Of a stretch of DNA of 64,000 nt, positions 22,746 through 33,487 are shown one piece after another (within the stretch, counting starts at the first letter, position 1; each line of letters opens with the position of its first letter). A program made the position numbers and the translations under genes. The stretch lies in contig OY986973.1 in NCBI GenBank assembly GCA_963920575.1, positions 21,991,851-22,055,850 on the forward strand, written 5' to 3'. This stretch comes from Narthecium ossifragum (taxonomy: Eukaryota > Streptophyta > Magnoliopsida > Dioscoreales > Nartheciaceae). Below the pieces are notes generated by a model that saw only the letters and a program-made list of their open reading frames with translations, ran no database searches and was not told the origin of the DNA.

Positions 22746-25604
22746 TGTAGACACCAATTTTGACTAAGGTCAAATTTGAGGGTATTTACAAAATTACCCC
22801 TACTTGCCTCGGACATTCTTCAAACACAAATACAAGTTCAAACATACAAAGAGCACACATACACTTCTCTATATGTGATCCTTCATGGTTTTGAAAGTAT
22901 CTTACACGAACTAGAAGCATGAAGGGCGTTCCGGTAATGTTACCCGCCCGAGGGTATTTTAGGAATTCATGACAAAATACATGCATGAATTCTATAAATA
23001 TCATATCACAACCCTATCTAGCTTTTACGGCATCCTACGAAAGCTAAGCCGATATAGGGGCATTTTGGTAATTTTACCCTCATATCAGCCTTCTTAAAGA
23101 TTTGATGGCATCCTACACAAGCTATGAGGGCTGAGGGTATTTTGGTCATTTTAAACCTCTAAGGGTATAATTGTCACGCCCCGACCCAGAAAACCCATCC
23201 GGACCGGGACGTGAGGGTCCTAAATCTAATTCTAAAATCAAATGGCGAGAGTTTCCCATGTGTTTCTGGATTTCTACATTTAACCCTAGTTAGAGGCGAT
23301 GAAATCTCATCAATTCGACGTCCAAACGACGTCGAATTGGAAATTAAACTTAGGCAATTGTAGATTAGCATACTAAGAACATGCAGCCCAAGAATTGGAT
23401 TAATCTAATGACTAATCTTCCCAAAATTTACTAATCAATTCACTAATTGCGATCTCGTCGCAGATCCGAAAAATAATCACCATAAATCGTAGAAAACTCC
23501 GAAAATTACGAAATCAGCGGCAAATGAAAGTAGATTCGATGATCTACAACTTTCGTGTTGATGATCAGACGAGATCATGCACGAATGGGCCACGATCTGA
23601 GCTTGAACGGCTCAGCCCGCAGAAAAACAGAACCTCGATAAAATCCGGGAAAAAACCTTCCAAAAATCCGGATAAAACCCAAATCAAATCGCATGGAAGC
23701 TAGATCATATGTTAAGCATGCTTAGAGGGACTAATTAACACATAGAAATCAATTTATCCAACAATCAAACCCTAGATCTAGCTAATCCTAAAGATCAAGG
23801 TAGAAACCCTACCTTAAACGCAATCCAAACTTCAATCCTCTGTTAATCCGCCGTCCTACGTCGTCGCCGCCATCTCCAGCTCACCGGAGAGCCGCCGGAG
23901 GCCTCCCACAGTCGCAGCCATCGTCGGAGAAGGGAGAGGGCTGCCGCCGGAGGGAGAGAGGGGAGGAAGGAGGATGAGGAGGGGACCTCACCGCCGCCTC
24001 CAGGCCGCCGAGGAAGGGAGAGGGGTCGCCGCGGGAGAGAGGGTGGCTGCCGCGGAAGATAGAAAGGGAAGGAGGAGGGAGAGAGCTCGGGGAAGAGGAG
24101 CTCTGGCCGGATCTGAAGAGGGGGAGCTCGAAGGAGACGACGGCCGGCAACGGAGGCGAAGGAGCTCCGGAGAAGAGAGGGCCGGCGTCGTCGCGAGCGA
24201 AGGAGAAGAGAGGGGGTCGGGCGCGGGGAAGCCAGCGAAGAGGGAAAGAAGGAAAAGAAAAGGAAAGGGAAAAATAAACGGAAAAGAAAGAGAGAGGGAA
24301 AGGGGAGAGGGAAAATAAGTAGAAGAGAGAAGAGGGTTAAGCCACTTAAGTGGCTTAGCCGGTTCAGACGAACCAACTGATCGGACTGAATCCAATCTGG
24401 CTCTAAGTTGCGATCTACTCAATCATGTACATCAATCAAGGCTGTGTGTGCACTACGCGGGTGTGAAACCGACCGCCAAGGCGCAATTTACCAAATTGCC
24501 CTTGGGGTCCAAAAACAGCGATGCGATCAACCGATCGCAATCCAAGGCCAACCGGGCCAAAACCAACCAAGCCAAACCCTCGACCCAACGCGGTCGGATC
24601 GGGTTAGAGGAGCGGGTCCTCACAATAATAGTCCAGAAAAAAATATATGTAAAGGCACCTCTACCTGCTTTGGGGGTATTTCGGTCTAAAACATATATGA
24701 CCGATAAAAAGGGTATTCTACGCTTATCCCCTTGCCCAAGGGCATTAGGGTAAATTGTCTACGACATGTTCAAATATTTAAACATTTAAGAAAATATTTA
24801 AAATTTAAACAAATATGTAAAATTTGAAATTCAAATTCATAATTCGAATTCGAATTCAAATATATTTGATATACCCAACCCTAAATCTAAACTACCTAAA
24901 TCCTACCCCTTAATCACCCAAATCTCAACTCCTCGACCAAAATTCAAATCCAAAATCAGCCAAACCGATCTATGTCTTAGCTTTCTATCAGCATTATAAA
25001 ATGTGACGTGGCATCATATAATTGGGTAGGGTGTAGGTTAAGATGAAAGTTCCAAGGGAGCAACATACCATGCCTCCCAACAAACCTCAACGTGGCATCA
25101 CCTAATTGAAGTAGGGTGTAGGTTAAGGATAGAGTTCCGAGGGAGCAACATCCATGCCTCCCAACGAAATTTATTTCCTTGAAGACGCCGAGAGATAGAA
25201 GAAGGAAACTTATTTCCTTGAAGATCGTGCCATCAAACCAAAAGTCCAAAGCAAGAGATTCAAGGGTTCTTCATCGGCAACGAAGGTGCGGGTTGAAGGC
25301 TTAAGCCTTCACCCAATATCCTTCTATTTCCTTTCTTCTTTCCCTTTTTATTTTTTATTTTGGATGTAGTGGATTTTAAAGCCCGAATCCTTAATCAGGG
25401 GTTTTCCTTTTTGGGTTGTAATTGATGGGTTGCCAATCTCATCATCGGTATGCAGTTCCCAAAGAAAAGAGGATCTGCAGCTTGTGATGATATTGGAAAC
25501 TCAGGAGTGTTGTTCCCGCAAATCCCACCATGTAATTCAAACTTTTGATCACAATAAAATTAACAAATCTCGCTCCCCTGAGATCTCGATTTTATTGTCG
25601 AACA
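22746..25604 (+). mobile_element. Solo LTR of the Ty3/gypsy family, TSD CAGAC
   Basis: It begins TGTAGACACCAATTTTGAC and ends GTCGAACA, the same termini as the LTR at 6986-9478. CAGAC flanks both sides (22741-22745 and 25605-25609). A second solo LTR (23172-24624) is nested inside; without it this LTR is about 1401 bp, against 2493 bp for the copy at the left edge. The difference includes the 70-bp repeat array. Confidence 0.95.
23172..24624 (+). mobile_element. Nested solo LTR (1453 bp), TSD ATAAT
   Basis: It begins TGTCACGCCCCGACCC and ends GGTCCTCACA, with ATAAT at 23167-23171 and 24625-24629. It belongs to the same broad family as 11309-13739 and 35835-38147 but is shorter. It shares the purine-rich block (about 23930-24310 here) and the segment GCGCAATTTACCAAATTGCC near the end. 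Confidence 0.95.
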
Positions 25605-25609
25605 CAGAC

Positions 25610-25785
25610 GGAGTGGTCGACGGAAGAGAGGGATGTTCTTAGGGTGATTAAACTACCTGGTGTTGCTCACACATCTATACTCAAAGAGAAGTTGATTTTG
25701 GCGCATCTACTGTTCCAAATTGATGGACCTCAGTGTGGGTGTATGGGAGAAAAAAGATTAAACTGTAGAATAGTTAGAGAATAGA
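25610..25785 (+). pseudogene. Unidentified gene-like fragment after the solo LTR
   Basis: After removing the LTR, the frame reads through the junction as LVLQTEWSTEERDVLRVIK and continues to a stop near 25782. The composition looks like real protein rather than repeat, but I do not recognise a family. It may be a captured exon in the element that starts near 22141. Confidence 0.3.
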
Positions 25786-27172
25786 GATACAGTAAATTTG
25801 TAAGGACTTGGCCACTTCAGTTGAAGCAGTTCACGGGATTCTTTTTTCTTCCCAATTAAGCCGAAGCAGTTCACGGGATTCAATTAGGACCGGGAATAGT
25901 GTTGTTCTCTGATTTCTCTTCTTTCCTGTTGGTATTTTTGTCTCTGAGGAGTCCATTGAGCTTATGACAATGTCTTGACGAACAAGTATGAAGGATCAGA
26001 TGCAGCATGTCGTGTGGTGTCAATTGTTGAAATTTAGTAATTGGTAATACTTTTGGTTAAGTTTATTTTTCATCTTATTTGAAGTGGTTGTGCTTTATGC
26101 ATTGCTTGTATGTGCACTTTGGAGTGGATGACTCATATATATCTGCTGCTTCGGGATCATTAATTTACAACATATATATATATATATATCTATTATATAA
26201 GGAAGGGCGGTTTTTGAAATATCTCAACTATAAGACATAAAGAGCGGTCCATATTTATCTCCAAACACATCTAACGGTCCAGATTCCATCTAAAACTTCA
26301 AAATTCCCGCTCCAAAATTTGGATTCCCGCCTGAAATTTCCACACTTTCTAACCCTCCACTCATCTCCCATCGCGTCCAATCCGAGCTGCTCACCCTCTC
26401 TCACCCGCTCTCTCATATCACATCCCCAATTGATCGGCCTCGCCCAACCCCATCGGCCTCGCTGAACCAGAGAGGAGAGGAGCCGCTTGCCCAACCCCAT
26501 CGGCCTCACCCAACCCGCCGTCGGCCACACCCAACCCACCGTCGGCTATGCGAAGCACATCAGTGCCCCATGCGGGGTCGGTGAAGGAGGGGAGAGGGAT
26601 CGGCGAGAGAGAGATGAGAGAGAGGCGGCTGAAGAAGGGAAGCAACAGGGATCCGTAAGCAGCTTTGGGCGACGGCGATGAAGTCCGGCGCGGCGACGAC
26701 AAGGCAAGCTCGACAGTAGCGAAGGTAGTGGTAGTAGGGAGAAAGGAGCGCTAGCCGGTGGGTGGATGGTGAGAGAGGGATCGGCGGTGGAGGAAAGAAA
26801 GCGACGGGGGAGGAGAAAGGCCGGCGAGTCGACGGCGAGGACCCTCGAGCTTGGCGACAGTGAAGGTAAGTATCACGACGTCTCCCTCTTCTCCTCTTCC
26901 TTTTTCTTCTTTCTCTCTTTTTTTCCTATTTCGGCACCCTCTCCATCGAGTTCTTTGGTGGAGAAGGAGAAAAACCGTCGCCCGACGCAAGTCAGGCGAG
27001 GGTCAGCGGCTCCCTCCTCTTCCTTCTTCCTTCTCTTTTTTTTTTTTTTTTCGCTTTCATCTTCCTCTGTTTCCTCTGCTCTGTTTTCCTTCATCTGCTT
27101 CTCGCTTCTTTCTTCTTGGCTCATTTTCATTCGCCTCTAAACTCCGGCCGGTTGTTTTGTCTCTCCATGAGG
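25786..27172. other. Repeat-like DNA up to the assembly gap
   Basis: A (TA)n run lies at 26170-26195. The block at 26415-26560 is built from repeated CCCAACCC(A/G)(T/C)CGGCC-type units. Purine-rich (26575-26860) and pyrimidine-rich (26880-27150) tracts follow. Several long frames in these tracts are products of simple composition. No gene was recognised. Confidence 0.4.
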
Positions 27173-27372
27173 NNNNNNNNNNNNNNNNNNNNNNNNNNNN
27201 NNNNNNNNNNNNNNNNNNNNNNNNNNNNNNNNNNNNNNNNNNNNNNNNNNNNNNNNNNNNNNNNNNNNNNNNNNNNNNNNNNNNNNNNNNNNNNNNNNNN
27301 NNNNNNNNNNNNNNNNNNNNNNNNNNNNNNNNNNNNNNNNNNNNNNNNNNNNNNNNNNNNNNNNNNNNNNNN
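27173..27372. other. Assembly gap, 200 N
   Basis: Exactly 200 unknown bases. The round number suggests a nominal gap length rather than a measured one. Confidence 0.99.
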
Positions 27373-27519
27373 AAATCCCTGGTTTTTCATTGAAAAATCT
27401 GGGGAAAAAATTGATGGTACAAAAATAAAATATATTTTACTTTTTAATATAAATTATGAAGTAGAATTATTAGAAATTAATCCTAAAAGGAATTCCTCCT
27501 GTCGGTCCTCTAAATTTCG

Positions 27520-28118
27520 TGAATGTGACTGTTTGGTTGCTGATGAGTGAGTTGAAATGAACTGACTTTTTGAGGAGTGACTTCATTGGAGTGACTTTCT
27601 GATGAGTGACTTTTTGAGATTTTCTGAGTTTTGGTGTTTGGTTGGTGCTTGAAGTAGAGATATGGTCACCCCCAACTGTGGGCAATTTCAGAGATTTTTA
27701 ATAATTTAATTTTTATTTTAATAATGTTAATAATTAAAATAATATTTTTTTAATATTAGACTATTAATATTGTAATAATGTTTAAATTAAAATATTAAAA
27801 TAATATTATTTTAGGATGATGTGGACCAATCACAATGTGACACGTGACATGTGGGACCCACTTTTATAAATATTTTATTATAATAAGATATTATTAATAT
27901 TATTTGTCGATTCTTGACGAACCACTTCAACGACTTCGAGTCAAAATCATCGGAAGTCAAATCCAGAAGTGAAAGTTAAATTTGTCTTGACGGTAAAGTG
28001 ATTTGAAGTAACTTTAATTTCACTTCCACGCCCCCAAACAATCGAAGTGGTTACCGAAGCGGTTGGAGTAATTTAAAAAAAAACGCGACTGTAGGTCAAG
28101 CTCAAGCCAACCAAACAC
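27520..28118. mobile_element. Possible non-autonomous DNA transposon
   Basis: The left side reads CTGTTTGGTTGCTGATGAG. The complement of the right side reads GGGCGTGTTTGGTTGGC. The interior is AT-rich, with repeated GAGTGACTT(T/C) units on the left and AAGTGA/GAAGTGGTT units on the right. The termini resemble hAT or Harbinger MITE ends, but no target duplication was confirmed. It ends just before the mTERF TATA box. Confidence 0.4.
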
Positions 28119-28124
28119 GCCCAA

Positions 28125-28135
28125 TATATATAAAA
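28125..28135 (+). promoter_or_regulatory. TATA box of the mTERF gene
   Basis: TATATATAAAA lies about 55-65 bp upstream of the ATG at 28190, suggesting a short 5' leader of roughly 25-35 bases. Confidence 0.6.
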
Positions 28136-28189
28136 GTTCGTTCATGTCAGTCATTTTCCGGTGGTCGGCGGTCACCGGAATTCATAATA

Positions 28190-29377
28190 ATGCTACCCTT
28201 CAAGAGGAACCTCTCCACCGTCCTCCGCGCTGCGACCACCGCCTTTAAGCCCGCAACAAGCCTCCACCCAAAACCCCTCATCCCTCTCAGCCATTTCTCC
28301 ACCGCCACCAAAGCCAAGATCCCAATCCCGCCCTACTCCGACCGCTCCCAGACCCAGCTGCTCGTGGACTACCTCGTGAGCACCGTCAGGCTCACTCCCG
28401 ACCGCGCCCTCCGCGCCTCCAAGAGCCTGTCCAAGCTCCGGGACCCCGGCCGCGCCGACGCCGTCCTCCAATTCCTGCGAACCCTCGGCCTCTCCGATTC
28501 CCAGATCCGCACCCTAATCGCATGGCAACCTGGCCTCCTCCGCACGAGCGTTGACCACGTCCTCCTCCCCCGCGCTGCCGCCCTCCGCTCCCTCGGCTTC
28601 TCCGGCCCCGTCCTCGCCCAGCTCCTCCGCAATAACCCTTTCCTCTTCTCCCTCCGCCAGGTCATCCCCCGGCTTCTCTTCTGGAGATCCTTCTTCCAAG
28701 GCGATGGCAAGAAGTTTCTTTGCGCGATCTCGCGAAACCGGAGTCTCGTCAACTACGACATCGACGGGTGGATCAAGCCCAACTTCGATCTCCTACGTAG
28801 TTATGGGTTCTCCGATGAGGCCATCGTGCTGGTGATACTGCGGGTGAACGGCTTCATCCTGCGGAGCCCGGAGAGAATCCGGGAGCTCATGGAGCGAACC
28901 AAAGCTTTCGGCTTTGATCCCCACACCCGCAAGTTCGTGCAGGGTCTCTCGGTGGTGTCAATGCTCTCCACCAAAACGATGAAGAAGAAGATTGGCTTCT
29001 TCCAAAGCTGCGGCTGGACGGAGGCCGAATCCCTTGATGTGTTCCGGCGGCACGCCAGTGTGTTCCGTCTTGCTGAGGAGAATCTACAAGCCAAGATGGA
29101 GTTCTTGCTCCGGGAGGTTGGGCTCGACATTGAGTGTCTCTTGCGGTGCCCGCTGCTGTTGGCCTTCAGCTTGGAGAAGCGGCTGGCGCCGAGGCACGCC
29201 GTGCTGCGTGCCATTAAGTCAAAGGGGTTGTGCAAGGATGAATGCGAGTTCATTACTGTCATGAGTTTATCCGATGCTGAGTTTGTCAAGAGATTCATTC
29301 TGCCATTCAAGGTAGATGTGCCGGATCTACATAGCAAGTTTTTAGCTGCTTTTGGTGGTAACAAAGTTTCTACTTGA
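28190..29377 (+). CDS. mTERF-family protein, mitochondrial, single exon, 395 aa
   Basis: Member of the mitochondrial transcription termination factor family, helical-repeat proteins that bind organelle nucleic acids and affect transcription, splicing or translation. The first 45-50 residues (MLPFKRNLSTVLRAAT...) are rich in Arg, Lys, Ser and Thr and lack acidic residues, as expected for a mitochondrial presequence. The rest is an array of about 31-residue mTERF repeats with typical Leu/Pro spacing, for example LGLSDSQIRTLIAWQPGLL, FGFDPHTRKFVQGL and CGWTEAESLDVFRRHASVF. Length, lack of introns and the C-terminal cluster match the large plant mTERF subgroup whose members sit in tandem families. 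Third positions are very GC-rich in the first half. I cannot name the exact orthologue. Confidence 0.92.
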   Translation: MLPFKRNLSTVLRAATTAFKPATSLHPKPLIPLSHFSTATKAKIPIPPYSDRSQTQLLVDYLVSTVRLTPDRALRASKSLSKLRDPGRADAVLQFLRTLGLSDSQIRTLIAWQPGLLRTSVDHVLLPRAAALRSLGFSGPVLAQLLRNNPFLFSLRQVIPRLLFWRSFFQGDGKKFLCAISRNRSLVNYDIDGWIKPNFDLLRSYGFSDEAIVLVILRVNGFILRSPERIRELMERTKAFGFDPHTRKFVQGLSVVSMLSTKTMKKKIGFFQSCGWTEAESLDVFRRHASVFRLAEENLQAKMEFLLREVGLDIECLLRCPLLLAFSLEKRLAPRHAVLRAIKSKGLCKDECEFITVMSLSDAEFVKRFILPFKVDVPDLHSKFLAAFGGNKVST

Positions 29378-30300
29378 TATCAGTGGACTGGTGTTCACCA
29401 TCATTCATTTCTTGTTAGCTGATTTGAAGCTAATTGTAGGATTTACCTCCATACACAATTAAACAATCCCTAGACCAAACCATGTCTGCTAAGCTTTTTT
29501 GTGTATAATTAGGTTTTGATTGAGAGAGCACCAACAAATGAATGTAGTGCTGCTGAATCCGTGTAGTGGTGGTGGTATGATGAGTAATCAGTTTTGGTTA
29601 GGATTAAAAATGAAGTTTTTTGTATGACTTGCCTAGTGATTACTGTTAATGAATTTATGTCAGAGTTGTTTTAAGGCGCAATCATTTTTTCTGGGTTGAG
29701 GTTAGCCGTGTTGGTTACAAACGGCGTGTTATTTTGCTCCAACGTCATTTTAGTGACATTCTATGTTGTATACCATTTGTGTATTGGCGACTATATCTTC
29801 ATAAGAATTGAACTTAAGCATGTCTTCTACCTGGCTATAATTTCAGCTGCTTTGAATTTTAAACCATGCAGTTTGTTAGCAGTTTCTCTTCATCAATTTA
29901 AGCAGTAGAATGGTGTTTGTTCTGTTCTTTTCCTTTAGCAAGTTATAATAATCTGATTATCAGCAAATTTTGCTTGTTATAGTTTGTAATATATGTTTGT
30001 TGTAGCTTCTATGCTTTTTAGTTTCACCTCCAATTCTGGAACTTAACAATTTACATTGCTTGCAAAACTTTTCTTGTTCGGAGGATATTGCTATGCTTTT
30101 ATTGAACTTCTTGACATGATCTCATAACTGATGCCTGCTGGTGTTATTGGTGTATCAAGTTTTCTTGGAGGAAATTACGTGTCTGTAGGCTAGCAGTACT
30201 TGCAATTTCTTTTGTTTAGGGGAAGCAGTTTATCTTGACAATTGAGATAAAGAACTGAACTGTGCATGCTTGTTTGGAAGAAGTGGCTATCATCATTGAT
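29378..30300. other. 3' flank of mTERF, no gene seen
   Basis: T-rich, low-complexity-free sequence with the look of a long 3' untranslated or intergenic region. No open frame of interest and no repeat termini were found. Confidence 0.4.
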
Positions 30301-30309
30301 GAGGCTTCT

Positions 30310-30642
30310 TTAGACGATATCTGGAATCTCTTCTTGGTGATGAATTTTAACATTTCTATTTTTGAGTTCCTGTCTGTTTCCACTCCCTTTTGTTGAGACC
30401 TCGAAAATTTTTAACATTTCTATTTTAACATTGCAAGGTCGATAATTTTCCCTTCCCTCCAACATTGTTGCATCTCTTCTGGGGGAGAAGTGAAGTTTGC
30501 ACATCTTCATTTCTGCTTTTACTTCTCCTGAATTTTGTTTAAACCTGGCTTCCATTGGGGACCAATTTGTTAACATACCACCAAGCCATTTATTATCAAA
30601 ATTTGTTCTGTATTTGGAATCAATTGGTGCTGGGGTCATCAT
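30310..30642 (-). pseudogene. rps2: Plastid rps2-like fragment (old organelle DNA insertion)
   Basis: The minus frame of 110 codons contains NKWLGGMLTNWS, the signature of plastid ribosomal protein S2, followed at the right spacing by KAEMKMCKLH and PRRDATML, which correspond to the S2 blocks after that signature. The frame later ends in IPDIV, another S2 position. The intervening residues are diverged, and sequence upstream of FDNKW does not match S2, so only about 100-300 bp is homologous. Most likely a decayed plastid-to-nucleus transfer; a mitochondrial rps2 origin cannot be excluded. Confidence 0.6.
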
Positions 30643-31098
30643 CTAGTACATGAGGGAAGTCTGTAAAGCAATAGGAAGAAGTGCTCAGATACCTCCGAGT
30701 GTGGCTTATGTTTTACAAGCACCACTGTGCTCTCCTGCATGTAATTGGCGGGTATAGTTTCATCGGCATGTGAATTGTGAGGTTTCCTTATGTTATTTGC
30801 AGTGGTTTTAGCTCTATAGTTCAACAGCAGTGTCATCTTATTTAATCCAGTGGCTTGCATTTTGTTCTATTCTCCTCTTGCAAGTTGTAGGAATTAATGA
30901 TATTTGACAAGTTTCGTGGTGGCATTTTCTTTCTTTTACTGTCAGCTCTGCCAATGGATTTGCTTGCAAATCTCTATTCTTGTTTGAACTTTGAAGAAGT
31001 TTGTTGTATATCTTCTAGCTAGAAATATGAAATATGAAATATTTCAAAAGTACTATTGGTTTGAGGAATAATTTTCTTATTTTTTATTGTTAACAATA
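30643..31098. other. Spacer, no gene seen
   Basis: AT-rich intergenic sequence between the S2-like fragment and the left end of the Mutator-like element. Nothing recognisable. Confidence 0.4.
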
Positions 31099-31395
31099 TT
31101 TTACTCCCCTCTAGTTTGGAAAATTATCAATTTACCTCATGTGTTTTTAAAACGTGACAAATAAGACCTTTAATTTATAAAAATGGCGGTTTTGAACCCA
31201 ACCGCCTCACGGAGTTAACCGGTATGACGGCAAACCGGCTACCGGTTTTGCCCATCTCCCCCTTATTTGCCCTGTGAGTAAGTAAACGGATGAGGGTGGA
31301 AAATTTGGGTTTTGTTCATCGTCTCTCTCTAATCGCCCGAGTGAATCCTCCACCGCTTCTTCGCTGGAGAATCTTCGTCGTCAACGACACGCTTA
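31099..31395 (+). repeat. Left terminal inverted repeat of the MULE
   Basis: Pairs with 40402-40699 on the opposite strand. Homology continues inward through CTCCACCGCTTCTTCGC and GAATCTTCG, which are also part of the leader of the internal GRF gene. Confidence 0.8.
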
Positions 31396-32340
31396 GAGGT
31401 CAGTTAGGGTTTTTCCTATCGTATTGCCCTCTTAAGCTCCGTTAGGTATTTTCCCATCCTATCGCAGGATCACCTAGGCTCCACCTATTACCCCTTCAAC
31501 CTTCTTTCTGCACACCAACCATTCTAATGCTTTGTATTCGATTGATGATCAGTTTCATGTCGGAGAAGTTACCTTCGCAGGGAAGTATCCACCTCAGTGG
31601 GGGTTCCATCGCCTCCTCGAGGAGGGAGGATAATGATTGCCACTGTGGAGTGAAGGCCAAATTGAGAATTTCATGGACACAACAGAATCCTAGAAGGAAA
31701 TTCTTAGGGTGTGCAACCCATCAAGTAACTTGATATGTATTGAGCAATTGATAGGGTTTACATGGATTTGGTACTTAATTGAGTGAAGGCCAAATTGAGG
31801 ATTTCACGGACACAGTAGAATTCTAGAAGGAAATTCTTAGGCTATGCAACCCATCAAGTAACTTGATATGTATCTATGCATAAATTTGGGCTTTGATCAT
31901 CGTCTCTCTCTAATCGCTCGAGTGAACCCTCCACCGCTTCTTCGCCGGAGAATCTTCGCCGGCAACGACACGTTTAGAGGTCAGTTAGGTTTTTTTTTTA
32001 TCTTATTGCCCTCTTAAGCTCCACGTGGTTTTTTCCCATCCCATTCAGAATCCCTTAAGCTCCACTGCCCCTTCAATCTCCTTTCTGAACGCCAACCATT
32101 TTAATGCTTTGTATTCGATTGGACATCAGCTCCATGTCAGAGAAGTCACCTTCGCAGGGAACTACCCACCTTAGTGGGGGTTCCATTGCCTCCTCAAGGA
32201 GGGAGGATAACAATTGCCATTGTGGAGTGAAGGCCAAACACGGACGCAACAGAATCCTGGAAGGAAATTCTTAGCTTGTGCAACCCAAAAAGTAACTTGA
32301 TATGTATTGAGCAATTGATAGGGTTTACAGGGATTTGGTA
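31313..32340 (+). repeat. Tandem duplication of the GRF gene leader and first exon
   Basis: The unit from TCATCGTCTCTCTCTAATCG (about 31317) through CAACCCATCAAGTAACTTG recurs from about 31898 to 32300. Between them, about 31782-31880 is a third, partial copy of the exon end (GAGTGAAGGCCAAATTGAGG...). All three copies keep the splice-donor region AAGTAACTTGATATGTAT. Confidence 0.85.
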
Positions 32341-32661
32341 CTCAATTGATCCTTTCTTTCTTACCATAGGGTCGTGTTGGTTGCAATTTCTTCATGTGGG
32401 TTGACGAAGAGGTATGTGAGCCCAACAAAGATGTTATCATCGAATTAAGGGATAAGGTGCAACAACTGGAGGCACAGTTGGATTCCTGTTGCAATGGCAG
32501 ATCTGCAAGTTATGAAGAATTTCATTGATGATAAAGACAAAATAATTGTCATGCTTGAGCTACAGAATGAGCAGATGAAATGTAGAGCCAGAACATATTT
32601 GATTGGTTTGATGTTGTCATGGATGGTAGCAATTCACCTAGTATTTCATTGTCTTATGTAA
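31557..32661 (+). pseudogene. MULE companion gene: GRF-type zinc finger, partly duplicated and broken
   Basis: Exon 1 (31557 to about 31722) encodes CHCGVKAKLRISWTQQNP then RRKFLGCATHQ. A donor GTAACT follows. An acceptor at 32369 opens exon 2, starting GRVGCNFFMWVDEE. Together these form a GRF zinc finger (CxC...NPxRxF..C...GCxFFxWVD). A coiled-coil-like stretch VIIELRDKVQQLEAQL follows. The remaining expected tail, a helix then a hydrophobic segment YLIGLMLSWMVAIHLVFHC, lies in another frame ending at 32661, so a frameshift separates them. Exon 1 and its leader are duplicated downstream (ATG at 32134); that copy has a 10-bp deletion and is out of frame. Small GRF proteins with a C-terminal hydrophobic helix are known from plant MULEs. 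Confidence 0.7.
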
Positions 32662-32995
32662 CAAGTTACTGTGTAACCCCTGGTAATGTAAGCCAATGTA
32701 TAATCCTTAGTTTGTATCAAGCATTTGTACATTCCTCAGTCTCTTTCGTCAGTTTGTATGAAGCAGTTGTATAACCCATGTTTTATTTGAACAATTGGCC
32801 ATTTGCATGAAAAGTAGTCCTGTGAACATGTTTTGTATAGCTGATGGTCAGTAACAACATACATACAATGTTCTGTATAGATGATGTTTTACATAACCAT
32901 TGAACTCATAACATGTCATTCCATCCTGTAAATGCCACACATAAACCACTGTTTACATAACCATGGAATACTTACATTGTCACACATAAATATTG

Positions 32996-33487
32996 TTTTT
33001 TTTTTTTGAAGAGTTGAGCCCGAGGGCTAAGAACAGAGCAAATTACAATAACCTATCTAAAACATCAGATCCATCTTCTTGGACCCCAAACAAAGCTCGT
33101 CCTTAGACGACGATAAAACCGAGCAATTCCATCCGCTTTATCATTACAGGAGCATGGAATATAGAGAAATAGGATAGAAGTAAAACGCAGGGCATCAAGC
33201 CAAACCTCATTAGCTAGCCCCTCCAATTCTTTCGGCCATAGACGCGAACCAATTAAGATCTGGATCGCGTCTAAGGAATCCGATTCTGCAACAATTCTGG
33301 TAAATCCCCTAGCAGCCGCTTCTTTCAACGCCAAGTCTATGGCAACCATTTCTGCTTGAAGCACACCTCCACATCCAATCGGAGCACCAATCGCCCATGT
33401 CATGGAACCGTCCTCCTCAAAGCCCACCGCGCCAAACGCCGCAGCACCAGTATTTGGATGTTCAAAATAAAACATGACAAATATCAT
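32996..33487 (-). mobile_element. LINE 3' end with RNase H domain, 5'-truncated
   Basis: The minus frame (33487-33065) encodes an RNase H-like domain with LQAEMVAIDLALKEA, IVAESDSLDAIQIL and CNDKADGIAR, typical of the C-terminus of plant L1-type LINEs. The plus-strand T run at 32996-33009 is the poly(A) tail in minus orientation. The untranslated tail ends CTCGGGCTCAACTCTTC before the A run. The target duplication is not clear. Confidence 0.75.

Noticed and set aside
23843..24422. Long frames on both strands (up to 177 codons)
   Set aside because: They lie in the purine-rich tract of a solo LTR; composition alone keeps them open and the proteins are Ser/Leu/Arg/Pro runs.
26851..27550. Frames spanning the N run
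   Set aside because: They are open only because unknown bases contain no stops.
28193..29364. Antisense frames over the mTERF gene
   Set aside because: Shadows of a GC-rich coding exon; no independent motif.
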